Positions 12,018-23,444 of a stretch of DNA of 64,000 bases are shown here, piece by piece. Under the pieces are notes generated by a model. The model did no database searches and was not told where the DNA came from. It saw only the letters and a list, made by a program, of their open reading frames with translations. This DNA is from Membranipora membranacea. Its lineage: Eukaryota > Bryozoa > Gymnolaemata > Cheilostomatida > Membraniporidae. A program made the position numbers and the translations under genes. The stretch lies in NCBI GenBank assembly GCA_914767715.1, contig OU612072.1, forward strand, positions 16,430,001 through 16,494,000. Reading direction: 5' to 3'. The stretch's first letter is position 1. Each line of letters begins with the position of its first letter.

Positions 12018-12422
12018 TTAGTCAATTAGCCAAAGTGATTGGTTGAGGGTTGATCTACTTCTTACTACATCTGTACTCCGGGTGATCTGCGCTAAGAATT
12101 TGTTGCACTTGTGAGTGAATCTGCAGGTATTTCCGAACTTGCATCCAGCAGCAGAGTTAAACCTCAAGCAGTAGCGCTCAGACTTTCGACCAAGTTGCTC
12201 GGCTTTCTGCTCATTCGTCTTAGTCTCCCGAAGTCCACCAGCCACCTCAGCGATATACTCTTCCCATACCACATCAGCTCTCCTACTCTTTAGACGCCTG
12301 AATTGAAAGTCATATTCAATTCCATCCTTCGCTGCCATGTGGAAGCCCTTCACAATCTCGAAGTGGCGAAGCATGCCTTGAACATCACTGGGGTAGAACT
12401 CCAGGTGAATACTCATGAACAC
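12018..12422 (-). pseudogene. Gag-like protein with CCCH zinc finger (YR retrotransposon)
   Basis: This 134-codon minus frame carries RYCLRFNSAAGCKFGNTCRF followed by THKC, a C-x8-C-x5-C-x3-H zinc knuckle or finger expected of a nucleic-acid-binding Gag. It lies upstream of the reverse transcriptase in element order. Spacers on both sides (11849-12017 and 12423-12960) contain the GTATTAGTCG motif. The N-terminal boundary is unclear; the frame probably continues into an upstream exon. Confidence 0.6.
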
Positions 12423-12958
12423 AATAAACGCATGTGGCCTTTCCTCCTTTCCCTTTTGCCGGAGCCTTGGCCCTCAGAGGCTGCAAAGTGGCCTCCTCCG
12501 AGGCTCTCCTAGTAGACTCCTATGACGATACCACAAATTTTAATAGTTGCAACCGATGAAGAATGGCAGACTGACACCTTTTTTAGTCACACTATAACAA
12601 TCATAACAAACTTATCAGCCTAATAATGATTTACAGTATCCTAACTTAAATAACATAACTATTATCACCTTAATTATAATAAGTAGTAAACTTAATTGAA
12701 CTGGCTGATTACACTTAACTAATTACCTTAATAAATCAGCAATTAATAACGAGTGAGAAGATTCAGCTCACCCTGGTCCACATGCATAAAAACCTGATCC
12801 AAAAAATCTCAATACCACCCCATGGTGGGGAGGGGGAATGTCGACTAATACGACTTTAAATTCCATCTAATGAAAGGGGCAAGTGTTCATATTTACATCG
12901 CCGGTTCGTTGTCCATACTCACATCAATCAACAGTCGCAGGTTATAAACGATCCATCT

Positions 12959-13471
12959 TCACCAAAAGTTGTGGTTGATCACCCACACAATAAAGGCAAT
13001 GAGGTAACGTATTGCCTGCCGATAACCGTGATGAAGGAAGTGCACGCCATCCACGTTTCTCCACGCCTGTCGTCGATCCTACAACCAGAATGTGACCTGA
13101 GGGTTGCAACTAAACCGTCTCCCCATAATCCCAGCATACTGGCGAGCCCTGGTATTGTAATTAACGTTGGATCGCGGCCACAGTGATGGGATCACCACTG
13201 TCTCTGCTCCTTCCTGCAGAATCTGATGAGCTAGGAATCATATCCTATCAGCAAGTTGATAAGGGGAGCAGCAACCAGCATCCAAGTCGTTCCCGCCAAT
13301 CATAAGAACCACCAGCCGAAACCCAGCACAACGTCCAACTTGCTGTTCTGCCAAGTTGATTACCGCACCACCTTGCCATATCCATCTCACCGAGACATCA
13401 GTGATGTGCTGACCAAGCCAGCGCCTGTGGGGGTACATTCTCCCAACATGGGAGTCACCCAAGATCAACAC
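12959..13471 (-). pseudogene. SGNH/GDSL-type hydrolase domain with two stops, probably part of the YR element
   Basis: The minus frame starts MLILGDSHVGRM (block I, GDS), continues with LMIGGNDLD (block III, GGND), meets a TGA at 13238-13240, and continues in the same frame through VVIPSLWPRSNVNYNTRARQ, a TAG at 13079-13081, and NVDGVHFLHHGY (block V, the D-x-x-H catalytic pair). All three signature blocks are in one frame, so this is a complete SGNH fold disabled by two nonsense mutations. Hydrolase domains of this type are, from memory, reported in some Ngaro-type elements. Membership here rests on strand and proximity; a separate gene fragment is possible. Confidence 0.75.
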
Positions 13472-14563
13472 CGTAGCTTCCTAAAAAATAAACTCAGCAT
13501 TGCACTATAATGACCTTCAGGACATGTTGTAACAAATTTAATTTGTTTTATTATTGTTCATATTTGTATATCACAAAGACCTTTGTACCTCAATATGTGA
13601 AATGTTACACCACGTCCTGTAAGGCACAAGAAATGATCTTAAATTAAGAGTTTAATTAACCAATAATAATAATATACATACCTACGTTAATTTATACCCC
13701 TTCACCCCTATACAGCAGCCTCGGCCCCCTTTATTGGACGTGATGGGCATTGCAAACGTGCCAAGATATGCCACAAGTAATGGTCACCCAGCTAACCGTT
13801 GCTTTGAGCGGCTAGTTTGGGCGCTTCCTCGCGTATCCATAAACCAATAACCTCAAGAGGGGTGAACACGATAACAGGCGCACATGTCAATACAATTCCA
13901 AGAGCAAAACAAATAGCAATACTAAGCAGGTTCACATAAAAGGAAAAAGTTCCAGCCTGACAGGCGTGCAAACAGGGGATCTAGGCCCTAGTGCAACAGG
14001 CGGGCCCTCTCAAGTTTCATGAGGAATTTATTTTCACTTAGGTCCCCTTCGGGCCCTTCTCAAGTTACATGAGGATACTATTAGTTCGCCTTAGGCACTT
14101 CCCCTAGTTACAAGAGGGAAACTTCATTACTTGCTCCATGAGCTACCTAAATTTACCAGAGGTTTATTTTACCTACATAATTAAATACTAGAAGAGACTC
14201 ATAATAAATCCGTCCAATATAAATTATTTATCCTGTTAAATAATTAAGCCCTAACAACCTTAGCTTTAGGTAGTCAGTCTGCCAATATAATAAAAGTACG
14301 GAGTATCATCAATCAAGGCTTCAAGCAATATCACATATGTGTGCTGCAAAAAAAGGTCTATCAATCAAGCCACTGACAATAACAGCACAGTGACTATAAA
14401 AATTCTTACCCTTTTCTTACACAGTGCAACAAAACCATTGCTCATATTCCTTGAAGAATTCATTGGTTGCAATATAAAACTATGAGGATTGACCAATAAT
14501 GCTCATCAAAAGCCGGCAAAACTTTAGTAAGTGCTGCAAGCATCTCCGTTTTGCTAATATAAT
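13472..14563. other. Non-coding 5' flank of the YR element, with short palindromic repeats
   Basis: No gene is seen. About 14003-14120 holds a series of diverged short repeats built on CTCAAGTTTCATGAGG, CTCAAGTTACATGAGG and CCCTAGTTACAAGAGGG, each a small inverted repeat. The last part rejoins the R-unit at CATCATTGGATGCAATAAAC (14569). Confidence 0.5.
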
Positions 14564-15276
14564 AATTTCATCATTGGATGCAATAAACCAATACCAAAAG
14601 AGCTGAGCAAGTTATTGTTCAAGTTAAGCAACAAAGATATAAAATAAAGGCATAAATTTAGCTAAGGCCCTTTACAAACATATGATGTATCATTATAATT
14701 CATTTTTTATTTTTATATATCAAAATAAATGAATGTATAAATATTCAGTAAGGCTGAGCGATAAGATATAAACATGATCATAGTAACAGGAGAGGAAAAA
14801 TGCATCATAGCTGTGAAGAAAAGGAGAGGTAGAAATAAAAATGATGATTTGGTATAACCGCTCTACTATGGTCGTAAAACAGGTGATCAAATGGATAAAT
14901 TTTAATGTGATATTATATAGCTTTTTAAAACTGTTCAACTTTGGTTTAACAACACATATAGATCCTTGCCAGGCAAACACAACAGCCATTATTAACAGAA
15001 AAAAGGTCGATAGAGTTTCTCTATTTCATTCAGTGAGAATCTCATACATGAGGACAGATTTCTTAGCGAATGTAGGAACTACGAGTGTTTTACCGTACAG
15101 ACAAAAATCAGGAATGTATGAAGGAGACCTCTTTGCTGGATCAGTCAGTACTCTGTTCAGATTTCCTGAAAATGGCAATTATACCGGGTATACAATTATG
15201 TAACTACAATATAAGTAGAGGACGAAAACTCCTGAAATAAATCTCCTACACTCGAGTTTGTAGAGGGAAGAACCTG

Positions 15277-15314
<38 letters not shown>

Positions 15315-15499
15315 GAAATATTATAAACATATATATATATATATATACACACATATATAACATTCTCACTGGTCTCCAATATCATTACAATGGTATATAT
15401 AACACAAAATTGAATTTTTGTGTATATTACAAAATCGAATCTAATGGACAAGTGTGTATCATGTGATCAATATATTTATGTATATATTATACATATTTT
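14564..15499. repeat. R-unit copy 2/3, right part
   Basis: This aligns with 17940-18780 and 31450-32220, from CATTGGATGCAATAAACCA through the AATATTCAGTAAGGC block and the GGATCAGTCAGTACTCTGTT block (near 15138) to the propeller exon. It contains TA microsatellites at about 15282-15311 and 15331-15348. It is the continuation of the unit that broke off at 8902. Confidence 0.75.
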
Positions 15500-16083
15500 T
15501 TACAACCTACCATTACCCTCATCCAAAACGGATATTTCTGTGTGGTCCAAGCAATTTCTTGCCACAAGTACGACTCCTGCTGGATGATGAACTATCCCAC
15601 CAGGATTGGTAACTCTCTCAGAACTCCAGATAAGACCTCCATCCTCTAAACTCATCTTCACTACTTTTCCTGCATCTCTGTCAGATATGACCACACAGTC
15701 ATCTCCACAGCTGCTCATGCTCACATTGCTTTTCATTGTCAGAGCGACCGGACAGGAAACTCTTCTGATGACCTCCCCTGTGTGTGAGTATATGATGATC
15801 TGCTTAGCAGGCCAATCTCCAACAGCTAGCTTATTTTCATTGATGACTACAATGCGCTGCCCGAAGTATGGATCGGCAGGATGGTCCCAAGATGTTAATA
15901 ACAAGCCATCAGATATATCCAAGACATTGATCTTTGATTGAGTTTTACTGAGATGGTTGAGACTGTATAGTCTGTTGTTATACACAGCTAGAGAAGTGAC
16001 CTCTCCTTCAGATTTGATGAAGGCTTTGCGCACATTGCCCTGCTGATCTATCCTCTCAGTAGCTTCTCCTCCCCGTCCTTTTT
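15500..16083 (-). pseudogene. Propeller-exon fragment of a third TRIM-type gene
   Basis: The protein is closely similar to the last exons of the two TRIM genes: RIDQQGNVRKAFIKSEGEV, LLTSWDHPADPYFGQRIVV, VSMSSCGDDCVVISDRDAG and GGIVHHPAGVVLVARN, ending EGNGRL and a stop, as in the gene at 32221. The start of the exon, with the acidic and proline-rich linker, is missing. Sequence identity stops near 16083, where LINE sequence begins. No RING, B-box or coiled-coil exons for this copy are found, so it is a truncated gene relic. It could be an alternative exon of the gene at 18726, but the lost acceptor argues against this. Confidence 0.82.
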
Positions 16084-16468
16084 GCCATATATTGCCAATA
16101 TTGGGAGGATAATCAGCTTGTTTTCTTTGATCGCTCATGACGAGATTTTGTCAGGACCAGTGGCTTTTTTTGCTTAGAGATTATCCACAACGGGCAGGAT
16201 ATCAGTGCTATCAACAATATAAAAACTGAATACGGGTCTAGAATCCCACTCAATTTAAGGGGCAAAATAGTCAGCAAAGTTAGCGTCTGTGGGACGCAAT
16301 TTGTCGGCAAGATTCGCACCTACGCTTGTGAAGAATGTATTAAAACTTTCAGCAACCTCTTGAGAGTTTTTACTGAGTGATTGGTCGTTAGTTATGAGGG
16401 TTATTGTGCTGTCTTTGCTTTTTTCCGAACCATTGATCATCATTTTTATGAATTTCCAGCGTATCTAT
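16084..16468 (-). mobile_element. LINE family 1 fragment
   Basis: The sequence matches 4005-4366 closely and encodes the same N-terminal RT part (frame 16443-16255, with LADKLRPTDANFADYFAP). Its left end cuts the propeller fragment; its right junction with the R-unit is the same as at 4366. Confidence 0.85.
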
Positions 16469-16764
16469 CGAAAGCTTTTTCCTCGTCGGCCTTTCAAGCA
16501 AATATATAGTTTCTGATGTTGAACATGTTGTTGTAACAATAGAATATAAAAGTAAAATGCAAATATTGAGCATTAACTATTGGCCATCGCGCATTTCTGT
16601 AATCATTACTATTTTTGCTTATTATTTTTCTAAATGCAAAACAGTTTTTGAGTATAACGCAACTGTCTGTTTTTTGGAAGTATATCTTTTCTGACCTCCC
16701 AGTCAATGTAAAACAATACTTTCCCTTTTTGTCTCTGTAAGTGAATATATTAATCCTCATGTAT

Positions 16765-16795
<31 letters not shown>

Positions 16796-18790
16796 AGCTA
16801 TGTATATTGTCGTGACGGCTGGTCCCCTGCAATGCTCTGAGAGCAAGTTACCAATAGCTGACTCTCAGGCCTTCATTCTTTGGTCGTATACCTTTACCAT
16901 GACCTCAATGTACGCTTTGGGCTGATCAGTTTTGTTATTTGGCATCTGGCTATAAGTGATTGAATTTTGCCGGAAATTTGCCAGTTTGGCCTAAGTGCTC
17001 TAATTAAAATGGGTATAATTACCCTTTTCTGGCTGGCAGCCTCCACAGCGTCAGTTTCATGTAATATTGTTATTGGTGATAGGATTAAAATCTGCTTTGT
17101 GGAGAAAATAAATATGGAAATTTTTTAAAAGGTAAAATGGGCTTTCAGTGTCCCTCTGTTAGAATCTTATATTGAATTTTCAAACCTTGTCACTACAAGT
17201 ATTGAATCAGACAGACAGAGGTCTAGATTAGCAGCTCTCTTTCACCTAATTGTACCTGCAAATGGTGTGAGCAGCTTTGCTAAAATTCAAGAAATGTAGC
17301 CTCAAAACCAAGGACTCTTAGTTGTCTAGATACTGATATTATACTCATTAAAAATAGGATAGGATGTGTGGCCTGTAGCAGAATCCATCAGCTTCTGTTA
17401 CAATCCAATCCAACTCTGTACGATCAATCGCCAAATACATTATTCACAATGAATGTGGATATCGTGACCAGTGTGTAGTGTAGTCTGCCTGATGTTGGAC
17501 GTGTGATCAAGAATATGGCTTATGAATATTATGGATGATTGGTATGGTAACCTTTCCTAGCATAGACCTCTCACAAAACCAAAATAATTAGAAAATGAAT
17601 TTAAAAATCAGTAAATTGAAATTGGGAAGGCAGTGTTATACCACAATTGGAGTAGACAGATGCACAGAAACATTTGTGGCTACAATTGAAGTTATGACAT
17701 AAATCAAGATGGATTGGCAATAAACAACTGTATATTCCTTTATTAAAGAGTCAACTTATCCTCCCTCTTTATATGAGCAGATAACTCCAGGATAAATCTG
17801 TATATCGATGAGCTTTCACTTTCACTCATCAGCAAGACTGCCACTATGTCTGGCAGCGGCTTTCTCCCTCACTATCTGAGTGCACCAAGCGAAGATGGTC
17901 CTAATGTCTAGAAACAAAACTACTTTTTAATTAAGTTATCATTGGATGCGATAAACCAATTCCAAAAGGGCTGAGCGAGTTATTGTTCAATTCAAGCAAC
18001 AGGGATATTACATTACATGGCAACAAATTTAGCTATGACCCTTTTCGAACATATGATGTTATATTTGAATTCATCGGTTCAATTATATATTGTACAAAAG
18101 TATGTATTATATATTCAGTAAGGCCGAGCGATTGGATAAGATAAACATTTTGGTGATTTGTTTTTTCAATGTGAGAGAAAAAGATATATCATTATCATAA
18201 GAAATAAGAGGGTTCGCAGTAAAATCAACATATAAGTATTACATCTCTATTAGGTGGTACAAAAGGTGGTAAAATCAATATTTTTTATCACTTTGTAAAA
18301 CCTTTTAATAATTAGATAAATCATAACAAGGCAAACAACAATAGCCATTCTTAACAAATATAAGGTGGATAGAGTTTCTCTATTTTATTCGGTGATAGTC
18401 TCATATATGAGCACAGATTTCTCATAGAATCTAGGAACTACAGACATTTTGATTTAGTCCACTTCGTTGGGTCAGTCAGTACTATGTTCAGCTTCCCTGA
18501 AAATGACAAATATACCGGGTACACAATTATGTATCTACAACCTAAGTGGCAATTAAACGACAAAATAATCCCGAAATATATCTCTTACACTTGCTATTGT
18601 AGAGGGAAGAACCTGTACATATATACGTATACATATATATATGACATTCTCACTGACCTCCAGTATCGTTACATATAGCATGTATAACACAAAACTGAAT
18701 TTTGGTGTCGTGTATATTATAAAATCTAATCTAATGGACATGTGTGTATCACGAGATCAACATATTGAGATCTTATGCGACATTGAGACA
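16469..18790. repeat. R-unit copy 4
   Basis: The most continuous R-unit copy, from TTCTGATGTTGAACATGTTG (16512) to the propeller exon of the first complete TRIM gene. It has neither the SINE of copies 2 and 5 nor the retroelement of copy 2/3, so it serves as the empty-site reference. A (TA)n tract lies at about 16768-16796. Confidence 0.8.
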
Positions 18791-21700
18791 ACCTACCATT
18801 GCTGTCATCCAAAACTGAGATTTTAGTGTGATCCGGGGAACTTGTTGCCACTACTACGACCCCTGCTGGATGGTGAACAATCCCACCAGGGTAGGTAGCT
18901 CTGCCAGAACTCCAGATAAGACGTCCATCCTCTAGACTCATCTTCACTACTTTTCCTGCTAATATTTCAGATATGACCACACAGTCATCTCCACAGCTGC
19001 TCATACTCACATTGCCTTTCATTGTCAGAGAGGCAGGGCAGGCAACTCTTCTGATGACCTCTCCTGTGTATGAGTAGATGATGATCCGCTTAGCAGGCCA
19101 ATCTCCAACAGCGAGCTGATTTTCATTGATGAGTACAATGTGCTGCCCGAAGTATGGAACGGCAGGATGGTCCCAGGATGTTAATAACGAGCCATCAGAT
19201 ATATCATAGACATTGATCTTTGATTGAGTTTCACTGATCACCATGAGACTGTATAGTCTGTTGTTATACGCAGCTAGAGAGATGACACATACACCAGATT
19301 TGATGAAAGCTTTGTGCACATTGCCCTGCTGATCTATCCTATCAGTAGCTCCTCCAATCTGTCCTACATAGGTGAATCCTTTATAGTAACATACTGTAGT
19401 ACATCTATTGTCAAACTTTACCTCCCTTATAAATCTTATTCCAGCTGGTGCTTGTTGTGGTGGTGGAGGGACGGTCGAGGGAGGTGTTGCAGCTGATGGT
19501 GGCCGATTTGGGGCTATTGGTGATTGAGGCTTTACAGTGTTTAGATTGTAAGCTTCCCCTCTTAGCACAGTTTCATCCTCCTCAGTCAACAATTCCATAA
19601 CTGGGATAAATTCAGTTTCTGTAAACACAAAGTGCTTTCAATTATAAGATGCTGGTCTGCATGCATGAGATTCTTACATATAATATGTTGAAAAATTAGG
19701 ACTATGAGAAAATGTTTTGTAGAAGGAGTTATCCCCTTTCTTCAAAGAAGAATCAAACTACTAAATCATCACAGTCCTGCTTTATTATTTAGCCGGTGAT
19801 AAGATTCATTTCATCAGATGGTAATAAAATGTGATCATTTATGGTATCCATATATATTACAACTTATGACAACTTGAGAATTGTGGCCAATGTTCAATGT
19901 TCAAATGTTTTACCTTTTTATTTGTCACCTACTAATGACCTATGTACATCACTTAAAAATTTACCCTTCCAATACTGAGCAATTATTTTACTTGCATTAC
20001 GGGATTTAAGGCTCTGAATAATTTGTCACCTCCATACATCTTTGATTTTTTTGTAACCACACCACACCGATTTCCAAGAAGAGATACACACTTACTTAAA
20101 CCTCCATTAGACAACTTAAACCACAAAATAGCAACAAACTTTAATATTTTACCCTCTTCATTGAGAAGCACTCTTACTTTGAATATGTTTAAGAAAAGGC
20201 TAATGCAACATTTTTTCAGTTTATTGGAATAGTCTTATTTTTTGTTGAATCTTTGTTTGTATCACTTTTCTTTTTTGCCATTTATGTCACATCATGAAAA
20301 ACATTTGAAATAATGAGTTGTTGCTGCCAATAAAAGTATATATATATCCCCATAACAAAATCATTGTAAAAACTGACAAGTACCTAATCATTCTCTCAAA
20401 GATCCAACAGGACAATCAAAAATGAATATATCTCGTTATTTCTCAGAATAACAATTTACCGCCAATAAAAACAATCATTTTAAAACTGGGAGTAGGCCTT
20501 TGTATCATATGCATATTATTAGTATGTTTTGCCTGACAAAGACTAACCTTCAACTCTCAGTGAGGCCACATCTCCCCCCATATTCATGCCAGGTAACTCA
20601 TAAGAGATCAAGGACTTCAGGAACTCAAGACTTTCTTTGTACTTCTCAACAAGGTCAACCTGTTCAGGATAATTCAAATTTTTATCACAGAGCCGTCATA
20701 GACAATATAGCTTGCGAGTGCTTGTTTGTGGCCTTTTGCGTGTAAAACTGATTAGCAAGTAGTCCAAGACGGTTACCAACTGAGCTATATCTTGGGAGAA
20801 GAGCTTCGATCACAGGAGCTTAAAATTATCAAAATGTTTAAATAATCATCTTATTGTTTGAATCGGTACGATCCTTTTTGTGTGATAGAGCAAGCCTCAT
20901 CTACGCAAATCACTTTCCGATAGTTACCAAATATACCACAGGATAATACTGTTTTGAAGCACATAAGCCCAATTAACTTTAAACTGATCACTTAACACAA
21001 GACTTATCTGGTAAAAAATCAAAAGTGTTATACTATTCATAATCATGACCCTCAGTAGTACGTCCGCCCCCTTGCTCTATGGACGATAAAAACTGTTGAG
21101 CGAGCTTTACCAGGTCTGGCTAGGTAAGGCGCTCTAGGAGACAAAGAGTAAACAAAAGGTCCCACCTGTATAAAACAGCTCAGCCGTTTAGGAGCCTTGA
21201 CCACAACAACATTGAACACTCACCTGATGATAGTTGTTCATCCTGTCATCATTATCCTGCAATTTCCTCACTATCTCTCTGTGTATTATCTCTACTTTCT
21301 TCTCTAGAAACACTTCTCTCTCTATTCTCCCTTCACTTCTGTGTGCTTCCAGCTTTAACTCCAGCCTTTCATACTCCTCCATCACACACTTTATCTAAAA
21401 CAAAATAAATAAATAATTCTAAATGCTAAATCAGTGAGTGTTAATCTCATGCATATCATAAGCTTCAACTAACTTTCAATAAATAAATAGGCCACCATAG
21501 TTTAATAATTTATCTACTAAGAAGTTGTGTGCCCTTAGGAATCAGAGGACATCTTGTAGCAATTGTGCAATGATCAAGGTCATATTATTGGCATTAGATT
21601 TTAGCCCTCACATATTTATCTCTGGACTGATGGAGCTGAGACACCAGCTCTTCTGTCTTCTTGTCCCAATTCTTCAGTCCTTCCATTGTATCTCTGACTA

Positions 21701-23444
21701 GTCTGTCAGCTTCACTTTCTCTCTGCTGAGCCTCAACTCTCAGTTTATCTAGCTCCTGTAACAGGGTCCTCTCCAACTTCTCGAGCACTGTAAACTTGTG
21801 ACTGCCACCTAAAATATTCACGCACTAACCTTTGTGAGACTTGAAATAATTTTTGCAACATGCGTAGGCAGAGACAAACATGTAGGAGATATATACACCT
21901 GAGGGGTCATTTACTCACGAAAGCATCCCCAATGGGATCCCCGAACCCACGACTCTGCGACTCATAATGTCTGGAAGAGAAGCAAGTGCTCTTACCAATT
22001 GCCCCATTTCAACATCCCAAAAATAGAATAGGCTCCTATTAGCAAGCCCGCTATGCACTAGTCAAAATTGTTCTCATGGCTTGGCTGGTATCAATTCTGT
22101 CATTTCGTGGTGAATATAAACAGGGCTCTATAATAAAGACAGACTAAAAAGTGTGTGTATTTATTCTTTAAACGTTTCAAAACAATTGGGCTACTCACCA
22201 TTCGAGCAATCAATATTTTCAGGCAAGCAATTCACACAAAAGGTCTTATAGCATTCAGGACAACCAAAGGACAGCTCTTGATCTTTGTGTATAGGACAGA
22301 ATCTCTTCTCTAACTTCTTCATGGCTCTTCTGTATATAGCAATCTCCACTACCTTGTGTTCCGGATTCAGTTCGAAATGAGGCTGAAAAGTACATAAAGC
22401 AAAATAGATCGTATGGCGATATATTCAATGTGTTATAGAGGATTAAATTCAGAACAGATGATAGGCGTTGGGAATCGAAAGGTTAGACAAGTTAAATATA
22501 TGGTGTATAGGGTGTCTCGTCCACATCCCATGGTTACACAGTACAATTGGGATATGATGTGTCCTTACTGAGGTCGATCTTTGTTTGAAAGTCTGGTAGT
22601 TGTTCTCTTGTTTTTGTTCGAAACAATCTAATCTGTCATTGTCTCATAAAAGGAGGGCACTTTCATTGGTGGGGGTACTTTTTAGAAAAGTTAGAACCCT
22701 ATAGTGTGCTTTGCCAACCGATTAATCTCTACACTGTATTGGGAAGATAACTTTAAGCGATGGGATGGGAAGGAACAGAGCAGAATACATTAAAATTCTC
22801 TTAAGGTATTGTCATGCGATAGACAGAAAAACAATTACGGTGAAGAACAAAATTAGATGAAAATCAAAAGAATTGAGAAATGCAATTTGAACGATATCAG
22901 ATCATGTTATATCGAAAAGTTTCACTCACCCCGGAGTGGTTGTCACAGAATACATTGTTACAGTCATAACAATACATGTCAGCAGTATATTTATCTTTCT
23001 CATTTTTCTTCTCACAAACATGACAGAGAATTATCTTCTCTTCTGCTTTTTTGCTTGAGGCTGACGGGATGTTCACAACAGTCTCGGCAGTGACTGATCT
23101 ACAACACATAGAATGGCAATTGCAAAGGGACAGCAGAGTACAAAGAGACAGTAAATGAGTAGCAATCGACCTTGTTGATGGAGATATTTTTCGGTGATAT
23201 TTTACTGGCAATCAGCCAGGTTTGTAAATAAATTTATTAGATTATAACAATAGACCAAGGTTTACCTGCATGTTTTACAAGGAAACACTTGAGTTGACAC
23301 TTCAGAGAGGGTCAGTAGACACTTGGTACAGATTGTATGAGAACAGGGTAGTAGTTTTATATCACAACTGAGAAAAGTATCAAACTCCATACAGATGTAA
23401 CACTGCGCTTCGTTCTCCCCCGACGTTATCTGAGCGGTGGCCAT
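18726..23444 (-). CDS. TRIM-type protein 1: RING, two B-boxes, coiled coil, beta-propeller
   Basis: Seven coding exons with compatible phases: 23444-23266, 23098-22930, 22382-22199, 21808-21612, 21394-21224, 20659-20548 and 19618-18797, or reading on to a stop at 18726 (634 aa). Residues 15-59 form a C3HC4 RING (CYIC, CSH, CTKC, CKTC). B-box 1 follows (CHVC, CYDC, CDNH), then B-box 2 (CPIH, CPEC, CVNC) and two glutamate/lysine-rich coiled-coil exons. After an acidic and proline-rich linker comes about five propeller blades (VCYYKGFTYVG, SLAAYNNRLYSL, VLINENQLAVGDWPA, SSCGDDCVVIS, GIVHHPAGVVVVA). Proteins of this build are typically E3 ubiquitin ligases that bind targets or RNA through the propeller; that role is inferred. 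A GTAGGT after the last blade could be a donor to an unseen final exon. Confidence 0.88.
19837..20348 (+). mobile_element. 5'-truncated LINE 3' end in an intron of TRIM gene 1
   Basis: The frame ending at 20232 reads LSPPYIFDF, LPSSLRSTLTLNMFKKRL and a stop, the usual C-terminus of LINE ORF2 proteins. It is followed by an untranslated tail with AATAAAAG and a short TA repeat. The homologous intron in TRIM gene 2 passes directly from GTGATC to CCCATAAC (33273-33286), so this is a clean insertion of about 512 bp. Confidence 0.8.
21925..22015 (-). mobile_element. tRNA-derived SINE-like sequence, family B
   Basis: Minus strand: ATTGGTAAGAGCACTTGC (A-box region) and GTGGGTTCGGGGATCCCA (B-box region) at tRNA-like spacing. 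It resembles 24475-24575 and lies in an intron of TRIM gene 1. Confidence 0.5.
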
